Assembly (NCBI RefSeq): GCF_002251775.1
Contig: NZ_NOXX01000181.1
Coordinates: forward strand, 1 to 39,234
DNA from: Flavobacterium aurantiibacter
Lineage (GTDB): Bacteria > Bacteroidota > Bacteroidia > Flavobacteriales > Flavobacteriaceae
Reading direction: 5' to 3'
DNA: 39,234 bases
Part shown: piece after piece, positions 15,824 through 23,126 of the stretch
How positions within the stretch are numbered: the stretch's first letter is position 1
How the letters are laid out: every line of letters begins with the position of its first letter
The notes under the pieces: model-generated
Database searches by the model: none
Seen by the model: only the letters and a program-made list of their open reading frames with translations
What the model was told of the DNA's origin: nothing
Made by a program: the position numbers and the translations under genes

Positions 15824-15859
15824 AAGGAGTAGAAAACTTAGTTTTTCTGCTCCTTTTTT
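15824..15859 (+). terminator. Hairpin with T-run at the IS entrance
   Basis: AAGGAG-t-AGAAAA pairs with TTTTCT-g-CTCCTT, followed by TTTT. It lies between the IS left end and the transposase, where it would stop transcripts entering from outside, a common way for insertion sequences to limit transposase. Confidence 0.65.
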
Positions 15860-15892
15860 CGTATATTTAGCTGTAATTATAGAGTTTTTTAG

Positions 15893-17341
15893 ATGTTATT
15901 AAAGCAGCAAACAATACAATTTAGTTCTCATTCTACGTTGTATGATTTAATAGTTCCAAAGGAAAATATATTAAGAAAAATCAATGATTTAATTGATTTT
16001 TCCTTTATTTATGATGAGTTGTTAAACAAATACTGCACAACAAATGGTCGTATGGCAGAAAGTCCTGTTCGTATGTTTAAGTATTTACTTCTTAAAACAA
16101 TTTACACTATTTCCGATGTAGATGTGGTGGAACGTTCTCAATATGATATGTCTTTTAAATATTTTTTGGATATGAATCCTGAAGACGATGTTATCAATCC
16201 AAGTTCGTTGACAAAGTTCAGAAAACTACGTTTGAAAGACACCGACTTATTAAATCTATTGATAAACAAAACAGTAACTATTGCTATTGAAAAAGGAATA
16301 ATTCGTTCGAAGTCTATTATCGTTGATGCCACTCATACTTTATCAAGATCTAATCCGTTTTTAGCCATCGATGTATTGAGAGAACGCTCCAAGTTACTTC
16401 GAAAAACAATATACACCTTTGACGACCAATTTAAAGAACGTATGCCGCAAAAGAATACCGACAATGATTTAGAAAAGGAGTTGGTTTATTGTAAAGAATT
16501 AGAAAAACGTATCGAAAACGAGCCATCTATAAGTTCGATTCCTGCAGTGAAAGAGAAATTAAACCTGTTAAAGGAAACTGTGGAGGATACTCAAGAAAAC
16601 CTAACTTTATCAAAAGATACCGATGCAAAAATAGGTCATAAATCTGCTGAGAGTTCCTTCTTTGGATACAAAACTCATTTGGCAATGACTGAAGAGCGCA
16701 TCATTACTGCAGCCGTAGTAACATCGGGTGAAAAAGGTGATGGACCAGAATTGCCTAAGCTTATAGAAATTAGTCAAGAAAACGGAATTGATGTAGACAC
16801 CATTATTGGTGATGCTGCTTACTCTGGAAAAGAAAATCTTAAAATCACAAGTGAACAAAATATTAAAGTAGTAGCAAAATTAAATCCATCAATAACACAA
16901 GGAAACAGAAAAGATGCCGATAAATTTGATTATAATAAAGATGCCGATAGGTTTGTTTGCCCAGCAGGACATTTGGCAATAAAAAAAGCACGTGGTGGAA
17001 GTAAAAATATTGGAACAAATCAAGTAGACACTTATTATTTTGATGTCGAAAAATGCAAATCTTGTCCTTTAAAAAATGGTTGTTACAAAGAAGGATCTAA
17101 AACTAAAACATATTCAGTATCTATAAAATCAGAACTACATCAAGACCAAATTTTTTTTCAAGAAACAGAATATTACAAAGAAAAAGCAAAACATCGATAC
17201 AAGATAGAAGCCAAAAATAGCGAATTAAAAAATGTATACGGTTATGATAAAGCAATTTCATACGGCATTACCAATATGCAAATGCAAGGTGCAATAGCAA
17301 TATTCACAGTAAACTTAAAAAGAATTCTCAAATTAATGTAG
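15893..17341 (+). CDS. IS1182-family transposase
   Basis: 482-residue DDE transposase that would cut and join the ends of this insertion sequence. The N-terminal DNA-binding part (about 1-110) includes NGRMAESPVRMFKYLLLKTI and MNPEDDVINPSSLTKFRKLR. Catalytic residues are the Asp of IIVDATHTLSRSNPF (near 150), the Asp of IIGDAAYSGKEN (near 305), and the Glu of RYKIEAKNSELKN. A cysteine cluster (CPAGH, CKSCPLKNGCYKEG) between the last two is typical of the family. The frame is uninterrupted and full length. The start is the first ATG, about 25 bases after a TATATTTA box. Confidence 0.93.
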   Translation: MLLKQQTIQFSSHSTLYDLIVPKENILRKINDLIDFSFIYDELLNKYCTTNGRMAESPVRMFKYLLLKTIYTISDVDVVERSQYDMSFKYFLDMNPEDDVINPSSLTKFRKLRLKDTDLLNLLINKTVTIAIEKGIIRSKSIIVDATHTLSRSNPFLAIDVLRERSKLLRKTIYTFDDQFKERMPQKNTDNDLEKELVYCKELEKRIENEPSISSIPAVKEKLNLLKETVEDTQENLTLSKDTDAKIGHKSAESSFFGYKTHLAMTEERIITAAVVTSGEKGDGPELPKLIEISQENGIDVDTIIGDAAYSGKENLKITSEQNIKVVAKLNPSITQGNRKDADKFDYNKDADRFVCPAGHLAIKKARGGSKNIGTNQVDTYYFDVEKCKSCPLKNGCYKEGSKTKTYSVSIKSELHQDQIFFQETEYYKEKAKHRYKIEAKNSELKNVYGYDKAISYGITNMQMQGAIAIFTVNLKRILKLM

Positions 17342-17434
17342 AAAACGCAATCTGCTCAGGTATTTTGAAAAAACAACCTGTAAAAACCAAAAACAAACTT
17401 ATACAACCTCCAATAAAAAACAGTTGCAAAAAGA

Positions 17435-17482
17435 AAAACGCTCATAACGGATATTTAAAATCCTGTTACAAGCGTTTTTTTA
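17435..17482 (+). terminator. Terminator after the transposase
   Basis: A stem with AAAACGCT/AGCGTTTT at its base, and TAAC/GTTA and GGAT/ATCC above, is followed by TTTT. It ends transposase transcripts just before the right IS end. Confidence 0.7.
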
Positions 17483-17531
17483 TTGACTAAAAACGGTACT
17501 AATCAAAATAGTCGATGTTTTTCAGTGCCCT

Positions 17532-17541
17532 CCCGATAGGG
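17532..17541 (+). repeat. Target-site duplication, right copy (CCCGATAGGG)
   Basis: Direct repeat of 15772-15781, immediately after the right inverted repeat of the insertion sequence. Confidence 0.85.
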
Positions 17542-18557
17542 TGGAGATTTTTTTTTCAAAACCCGTAGGGCTTGACCTTGATGGGCCAATTGTAACCACC
17601 TACTTTTGCTTCCTTTTTTATTCTTTTTTGGCAAAACATCTTTACTATACCTATTTAAAATGATAGTACTTCTTTGCAATTCCAATGGGGTAAACACTTC
17701 CAGAAAAAAAATAAACTATACCTTATTTGTGCGGTGGGTTGTGCGTTGCAAGTGTAGTAACTGAACGGAATGGAACGATTGCTCGGATATGGAATGAAGC
17801 AATACTGTATGCTTTTGCAGGGATGCAAACTTTGCAATCTTTTCATTTCTGCAAAGTTTATTGGGCTGGGGAAAGCATACGGATTGCGTAATGGAATTGT
17901 GCGGTGGGTATCGTGGAATGGAGAGAAGGCACTACTCTTGCTGGCAAATTAGGCTGTAGTGGGTGCTATGTAGAGAAACGGAATAGTACCTACTAAAAGC
18001 CGACACTAAACATCATAGTTTATTTTTTTTCTGACCGCTGAAAGGGTGGTGGGGAATTGTGGTTCTTAGGTTGGGTCCGGCTGGTTAAAACACGGCTACG
18101 ATACCAAAAAATATTTGCGTTGGGTTTTGCGTTGGGGAATATTTTTTTGGTAGCGTCTATGGTGCTGGCTATTTTACATAATGTTATTATAGGACAGACT
18201 GTGCGTTTGGGTGCTTGCACAAGCAGGGAAAAAGGCTGTACTATAATGCCACATTATGTTAATGTAGCTTCCGACATTTTTAATACTGGCATAAGCGAAA
18301 TGGTGGTGGTGGTTGGAATGTAGCGGCTTTTTGTTTGGGCTGTGGAGGGTTGGCAACAGCTCTTTGCTTTTTTAGTTTTACCGCTAAAGAAATATATGCT
18401 GTAAACAAAAAAGCAATGTGCTGTATAGCGTTGGCAACAGCCCACACAAAAAGTATGACAGTTTAAAAATGGCGGCAGTACCATAGTATGCACTGAAGCG
18501 TTGGCATTGTGCGGTGGGAGTGCATAAGCCGTGTTTTGTGCGGTGGCTGGGTGGGTC
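17542..18557. repeat. Non-coding, G/T-rich repeat region downstream of the defence-like unit
   Basis: About 1 kb without a convincing gene; short open frames on both strands have no protein-like composition. The first ~100 bases are the right arm of the long inverted repeat. After that the sequence is unusually rich in GGTGG, GTTGG and GCGG. TGTGCGGTGG recurs at 17728, 17898, 18508 and (with C following) 18537. GTTGGCAACAGC recurs at 18349-18360 and 18430-18441. It has no strong terminator. It looks like decayed mobile DNA or a repeat-rich recombination junction. Confidence 0.55.
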
Positions 18558-18749
18558 TTATTTCTTCTTACCTTGTTCGGTAAAAATATGATACCCATTA
18601 CCTAAATCAGTTGATTTTAATACTTTGGCTGAATCGAAAGATTTGGGAATTTTTACTTTAGCAGAATACACGCTTCCTTTAATCAAATTAGAGTTTTCCT
18701 CTCTTGATTTTAAAGGTGTATTGTTATATGTTAACTGCTTTGGCATCAT
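18558..18749 (-). CDS. 63-residue protein of unknown function, last gene of the unit
   Basis: I do not recognise this protein. It is short and basic, opening MMPKQLTYNNTPLKSREEN and ending in a compact segment DLGNGYHIFTEQGKKK. The start codon is 18 bases after the kinase stop, on the same strand, which supports it as the final gene of the unit. Repeat-rich non-coding DNA begins at once after its stop, so it could be a truncated remnant of a longer gene. A small accessory or kinase-substrate protein is possible, but there is no direct evidence. Confidence 0.5.
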   Translation of the reverse strand: MMPKQLTYNNTPLKSREENSNLIKGSVYSAKVKIPKSFDSAKVLKSTDLGNGYHIFTEQGKKK

Positions 18750-18767
18750 CTTAATGGCTAACGATAA

Positions 18768-19841
18768 TTAAATCGAATTATTGTTTAATGCTTTCTTAAC
18801 AAGCGAATAAGCATCTTCAAATGTAGTGCTTTTTATGCAATAATCCTTTATCTGACGTTCCTTTGCACTTAATAAGCCTTTTTTGGTAGTTTTTAATTCA
18901 GCTGTTTTATCATCCTTACCTATTATAGAAATATTATACTCTTTATCGTCTTTTACACATTGCCAAGTGCAACCATTCTCTAATGGAATCATTTGCCAGT
19001 TGTGAGATATTTCAATCTTAGCAAGGTCATTTAAAAAATCTAATACATTTTGATAACGATGCTCAGGGTTAGGCTGTAAAGCTGTTCTTATATAATTTCT
19101 GAGTGTTTGGGGGATATGATGCAAATAAGCACTTCTATCAGGAAACTTCCCTTCAAATATCGCTTTGAGAAACTTGTCATTATCAAATATACCTTCCTTA
19201 TTTACAAACCTGTTTAACTGCTGCTTAAAAAAGCCATTACCATTACATAAACGATAAATTGTTAAACCTGCTTGAAATATATCGCTTTGATGGGTTATTT
19301 CATTTGAGTGAATTGCTTCGGGTGCTCTATGAAAATGATAAAACTTATCAATCAAGGTTAATCCTTCTTCATTTAGGTAATGTGCTAAGCCAAAATCGGT
19401 GAGGATTGCATCATTGCCATCAGACACTAAAATATTAGTTGGCTTTATATCGCAATGAATAAGTCTTTTGGAGTGAATATGATGTAGACCACTTAAAAAA
19501 TCAATACTGTATTTAACTATTTCGCCAACTGTGAGTGGTCTTTGATCTATTATACTGTTCAATGAGCCTTTTTGAAATAAAGGCATTGTAATATAAATAT
19601 ATTCTTCATCCTGGCAGGAATACTGAATTGGTGCGATATTAGGATGGTTTGAACTATACAACATCTTTGCTTCATCAAAGAATGATGAATCATCTTTAAA
19701 ATCAGATTTATTGATTTTCTTAACAACAATTTCAGTGTCTAACTGGTTATCGTGAGCAATGTGAACGGTTGAGTTCCTACCTTCCTGACCTATATCTTTT
19801 AATATTTTGAAGTGTAATGATGTTTGGGTATAATCAAGCAT
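18768..19841 (-). CDS. Hanks-type serine/threonine protein kinase
   Basis: 357-residue soluble protein kinase. The catalytic Lys is K41 (IVVKKI), the catalytic loop is HCDIKPTN (129-136, Asp131), DFG is at 149-151 and APE at 173-175, so it should be active. The glycine loop is degenerate (GQEGRNSTV, about 18-26). The kinase domain ends near 275. The remaining ~80 residues form a small separate domain (WQMIPLENGCTWQCVKDD onwards) that I do not recognise. There is no membrane segment or PASTA repeat, unlike housekeeping Bacteroidota or Gram-positive kinases. It starts nine bases after the 155-residue gene. Protein kinases occur in several phage-defence systems (for example Stk2 and PglW); here it may sense or relay an infection signal. 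Confidence 0.9.
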   Translation of the reverse strand: MLDYTQTSLHFKILKDIGQEGRNSTVHIAHDNQLDTEIVVKKINKSDFKDDSSFFDEAKMLYSSNHPNIAPIQYSCQDEEYIYITMPLFQKGSLNSIIDQRPLTVGEIVKYSIDFLSGLHHIHSKRLIHCDIKPTNILVSDGNDAILTDFGLAHYLNEEGLTLIDKFYHFHRAPEAIHSNEITHQSDIFQAGLTIYRLCNGNGFFKQQLNRFVNKEGIFDNDKFLKAIFEGKFPDRSAYLHHIPQTLRNYIRTALQPNPEHRYQNVLDFLNDLAKIEISHNWQMIPLENGCTWQCVKDDKEYNISIIGKDDKTAELKTTKKGLLSAKERQIKDYCIKSTTFEDAYSLVKKALNNNSI

Positions 19842-19850
19842 AAATTTATA

Positions 19851-20318
19851 TTATAAAGTTATTGAAGCAAAACCTACTAATATTGATTCTCTATGTTCCT
19901 TTGAAAATAATTTCCAATCAGTAATATTATTATAATCTTGCGAGCCATCAATAAACAAACCAATTGCACCATCATTACCAATACCTAATTTGGAAGCAAT
20001 AGACCCTTTTACACCAGTAAAATAATACTCTACATTGCTACTTGCTATTAATTCTTGAATGACTGCTTCTAACATTATTCTAAATAAGTCAGGGGACTGG
20101 GCATTGTTTTCAGTAATACGTATTCCAGCACGAACTACATTATACTCTTTGAATATATCTAACAAAGTCTTTCTTATATATTTTAGCTTATTAGGAATGT
20201 CAAATGACTTAGGGATAATCAATTCTTGATTAACCAATGAAAATGAATCATCTTCTTTTAACTCTATAATGGTATAAAAAACCTTATGCGGTGTACATCT
20301 TAATCCTGCTGCAATCAT
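19851..20318 (-). CDS. 155-residue protein of unknown function, possible RNase H/RuvC-like fold
   Basis: No family is recognised with certainty. The order of predicted elements is a beta hairpin (IAAGLRCTPHKVFYTIIE, then SFSLVNQELIIP), a helix, a strand (VVRAGIRITE), a long helix (DLFRIMLEAVIQELIAS), another strand (VEYYFTGVKG), and a final helix (KEHRESILVGFASITL). This resembles the RNase H/RuvC resolvase fold, but the usual first Asp is absent from the first strand, so it may be inactive or a different fold. It lies between the TrlF-type ATPase and the kinase with nine-base gaps on both sides, which strongly suggests that the three proteins work together. Confidence 0.75.
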   Translation of the reverse strand: MIAAGLRCTPHKVFYTIIELKEDDSFSLVNQELIIPKSFDIPNKLKYIRKTLLDIFKEYNVVRAGIRITENNAQSPDLFRIMLEAVIQELIASSNVEYYFTGVKGSIASKLGIGNDGAIGLFIDGSQDYNNITDWKLFSKEHRESILVGFASITL

Positions 20319-20327
20319 TTTTTTTAT

Positions 20328-23123
20328 TTACGAGAATATTGTTTTATAGCGTTCTGACCTTAGTTGAAATGCTTTTTCGCTTCCTTCCATTACATCACAA
20401 ATTTCTTTCTTAATGGCACTGTTTTCTACTGTTCCTGAATGAAGGACTTTAATGTCAGTAGTTGTTGAATCCATTGAAAGAATGTACTCAGCATCTCCAT
20501 TTACTGGAATATTAGCATTATGAGTAACTACTATAATTTGCCGTTTCTCTTTTGCTTTCTTTAAGCCTTTTACTACTAAGTCATAAACTAATCTATTATC
20601 AAGGTCATCTTCGGGTTGGTCGAGCAAAAGAGGTTCACTTCCAAAAGAAAGTAAAAATGTTAAAATAGCTGCCGTTTTTTGACCTGCTGATGCGGTTGAT
20701 AATGGTTTGAAACCTGTTGAACCTTCAGGTTTGTATTTTACGATAATCTCATCTTCGGGCATAAATAGCTCAATACTATCTATCTGACTTGGGCTTAATT
20801 TCCTCAGTGCATTTTTGAAATGACCGCCAAAATGTTCGGATGAAATATCGCTGTAGTGAGCATCTAAAATTGCCTTTTTACAATCTTTTATTTTATTCTC
20901 AACTATGCCAGTAAAACATAAGGTTTTTAATTTTTCAATATCGTCACCAAATGAAGAATCATTACTTATTATGGATCTTATCTGACTTTCAAAATCATCT
21001 TGGTTTCTAAAACCTTTTATTTCAATTTTAATATTATCAGCAGTAATATGGTCTGATATGAATGTAGAACGAATTGCTGTTATTTCTTTACAAACATCAA
21101 CATATTCCTTTAGTAGGTTAGTGCATTTAGCATTAATGTCAATGATTTCCTTTTCAATAGCCTCTATCGCCTTTAATTCTTGCTGTTTATCAATAACAAC
21201 TAATTTTAGCTGCTGATACTTAGAGAGAGCCTCTATTTCAGATTCAGATAGTGCTTTTTTCTTTTCTTCTATTTCAGCAAGAAGTGAACTAAGTGCTTTC
21301 TGCCAGTCAGAATTTTGAATAGCTAAATCGAATGTTGATTTTAATTTGCCAACCTCTGAAATTATTTTATCTAATTCCTTTTCCTGTTGAGCTATTGATT
21401 GAGTAGCATTTTGTATTAAAGTTTCTATTTCTACTCTGTGTGTTTCTTGGATATTTACGGTGTCAATATCTGGAATTGTAAAACTTTCCTTTATCTGCAC
21501 CAAAGCAATTTTTAGGTTATCAATTGATTCAGTGAATGATTTAATTGGTTTACGGTCTTCAACAAAAAAATCGGTGCTTTTAATGGTAGTGGTTATACCT
21601 GATTTATCTATGGCTTTGAGGGTATTGTTAATGTCCTCTAAGTCGGTTTTAATTTTAGTCTTACCGCCAATTGCCCCTTGTTTTGTTCTTAGGCTTGTCC
21701 TTGCTTCTAAAAATTCATTAGCAATTTTACTCTTTCGCTCCAATACATCTTGCAACACAGGAATAGCGTTATCAATCCTTTCACGTAAAGCATTTGGGTT
21801 TTTTGCTATCTCATAAATTTGTTTTTGTGAGTACTGCTCAAATTCAAATATTTCTAAAAGGTCTTTATCATCATCTTTTACTGAAGACCAAGAGCCATCA
21901 AGATATTTAAAGACTTCTATTAATTGACTTGAAGCGGAATTTATTTTACTTGCTACGATTTTATAGAGAACCTCTTTACGGACTATTTCTATTTTAACAA
22001 CAGATGTATTAAGGTCGAAAACACCTGTCGTTTCTTTTTTGTGAGATGTATCTGCTTTTTTATAAAATAAGTTTTGTTCTCTTAAAAGGTCATCAAAATC
22101 TTTAAGATTAACTGCTCTATTGAAAACACCTCTAATGAACCTTAAAATACTTGACTTCCCGCTACCTCTGCCGCCTATTATTGTATTTAGTTGTGGATTA
22201 AAGTCAATTTCTAAATCTTGCTTTTTTGTTAAATTAGTGCCAGATACTTTAAGGCTTTTAAACCAAATATCGGGTTGTTTATTGGGGTCATTATCCTGAA
22301 TGTCAAAATCATTTATTACTCTATGCTCGGGAAGTAGAAATGCTTGTCTTAGTCCTTCTAATGAAGGTGTTTCATCCATTTTTATCCAAGTGAAGCGTGA
22401 ACCAATGCCCCAAAGACCGTGTTGAGAATCACCTGCCTTATGTGGGTTGTCTGAAAATGTTAGGATAGAGATATTTTTTGCTTTAGCTAAATCAACTGGT
22501 TTTTTCCAAGCTACTTCATCAATGGTACTTTTTGTATTGCCATAATATTGTACTAATTGACTATGAAAATCGGCAGGAACTTCATTTATATAAAAAGCCT
22601 TATGAACGACTTGAACTGCTGTAATATCAGGACGCTCATAAAAATCAATTAAATTTTGATGACTTAAATTAAATATTCCAGAAAACTCATCTATATGGGC
22701 AGGAATAACTATAGCATTACATTTATCTCTTACAATATTAGCAACCTCTACAACTGATTTATTTGTTGAAGCCAATTGATCTCCATATACAGAGTGTTCT
22801 ATATCACATTTGCTTAAAAAACTTTTGACTTCTTCTTCTCCTTTAGATGGGTCAAATAAAATTAATAAATGAATTTTTGTTGAATCGCAAGTAATCTCTA
22901 CACCAGGGAATATGGTAATCGGTTTATCCTTTGCAGCTGCTTGAATTTCTTTTATACCTAAAGGTGTATTGTGGTCTGTAACTGCTACACAATGCAAACC
23001 TTGTTCAATAGCTCTATTAACCCATTGCTCGGGCGTAACTTCTCTATCAGCAAAACATTCGCTTGCTGTTGTATGTAAATGCAGGTCGCATTTGTACCAT
23101 TTTGAGCCTTTAAATTCTATCAT
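20328..23123 (-). CDS. TrlF-type protein: PHP phosphoesterase fused to SMC-like ATPase
   Basis: 931-residue fusion. The N-terminal PHP domain (about 8-230) has metal ligands in CDLHLHTTAS (His15, His17), VTDHNTP (Asp50, His51), FPGVEI (Glu76), PAH (His143) and FSDNPH (Asp225, His228). An ABC/SMC-type ATPase follows: Walker A GGRGSGKSS at 317-325, long coiled-coil middle (about 450-720), signature SAGQKTA at 812, Walker B LLLDQPEDDLDN at 832-843, and the H-loop VVTHNANIP. This matches the family annotated as TrlF. Likely role: ATP-driven DNA scanning coupled to phosphodiester cleavage. It starts three bases after the Res stop. Confidence 0.88.
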   Translation of the reverse strand: MIEFKGSKWYKCDLHLHTTASECFADREVTPEQWVNRAIEQGLHCVAVTDHNTPLGIKEIQAAAKDKPITIFPGVEITCDSTKIHLLILFDPSKGEEEVKSFLSKCDIEHSVYGDQLASTNKSVVEVANIVRDKCNAIVIPAHIDEFSGIFNLSHQNLIDFYERPDITAVQVVHKAFYINEVPADFHSQLVQYYGNTKSTIDEVAWKKPVDLAKAKNISILTFSDNPHKAGDSQHGLWGIGSRFTWIKMDETPSLEGLRQAFLLPEHRVINDFDIQDNDPNKQPDIWFKSLKVSGTNLTKKQDLEIDFNPQLNTIIGGRGSGKSSILRFIRGVFNRAVNLKDFDDLLREQNLFYKKADTSHKKETTGVFDLNTSVVKIEIVRKEVLYKIVASKINSASSQLIEVFKYLDGSWSSVKDDDKDLLEIFEFEQYSQKQIYEIAKNPNALRERIDNAIPVLQDVLERKSKIANEFLEARTSLRTKQGAIGGKTKIKTDLEDINNTLKAIDKSGITTTIKSTDFFVEDRKPIKSFTESIDNLKIALVQIKESFTIPDIDTVNIQETHRVEIETLIQNATQSIAQQEKELDKIISEVGKLKSTFDLAIQNSDWQKALSSLLAEIEEKKKALSESEIEALSKYQQLKLVVIDKQQELKAIEAIEKEIIDINAKCTNLLKEYVDVCKEITAIRSTFISDHITADNIKIEIKGFRNQDDFESQIRSIISNDSSFGDDIEKLKTLCFTGIVENKIKDCKKAILDAHYSDISSEHFGGHFKNALRKLSPSQIDSIELFMPEDEIIVKYKPEGSTGFKPLSTASAGQKTAAILTFLLSFGSEPLLLDQPEDDLDNRLVYDLVVKGLKKAKEKRQIIVVTHNANIPVNGDAEYILSMDSTTTDIKVLHSGTVENSAIKKEICDVMEGSEKAFQLRSERYKTIFS

Positions 23124-23126
23124 ACT

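Larger units (their letters stand above)
15782..17531 (+). mobile_element. Complete insertion sequence, IS1182 family, 1750 bp
   Basis: The ends are perfect 14-bp inverted repeats AGGGCACTGAAAAA (15782-15795 and, complementary, 17518-17531), flanked by the 10-bp direct repeat CCCGATAGGG. Inside lies one intact transposase gene with a hairpin before it and a terminator after it. Everything needed for transposition appears intact, so the insertion is recent relative to the rest of the island. Confidence 0.9.

Noticed and set aside
18340-18550. Possible integron attC-like sites (GTTGGC/GCCAAC-type words)
   Set aside because: The words do not fit the GTTRRRY/RYYYAAC core pairs, no integron integrase is present, and no cassette pattern is seen.
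17770-18598. Short open frames on both strands in the repeat-rich tract
   Set aside because: Their composition follows the GGTGG/GTTGG bias, no domain is seen, and there is no supporting promoter or neighbour logic.
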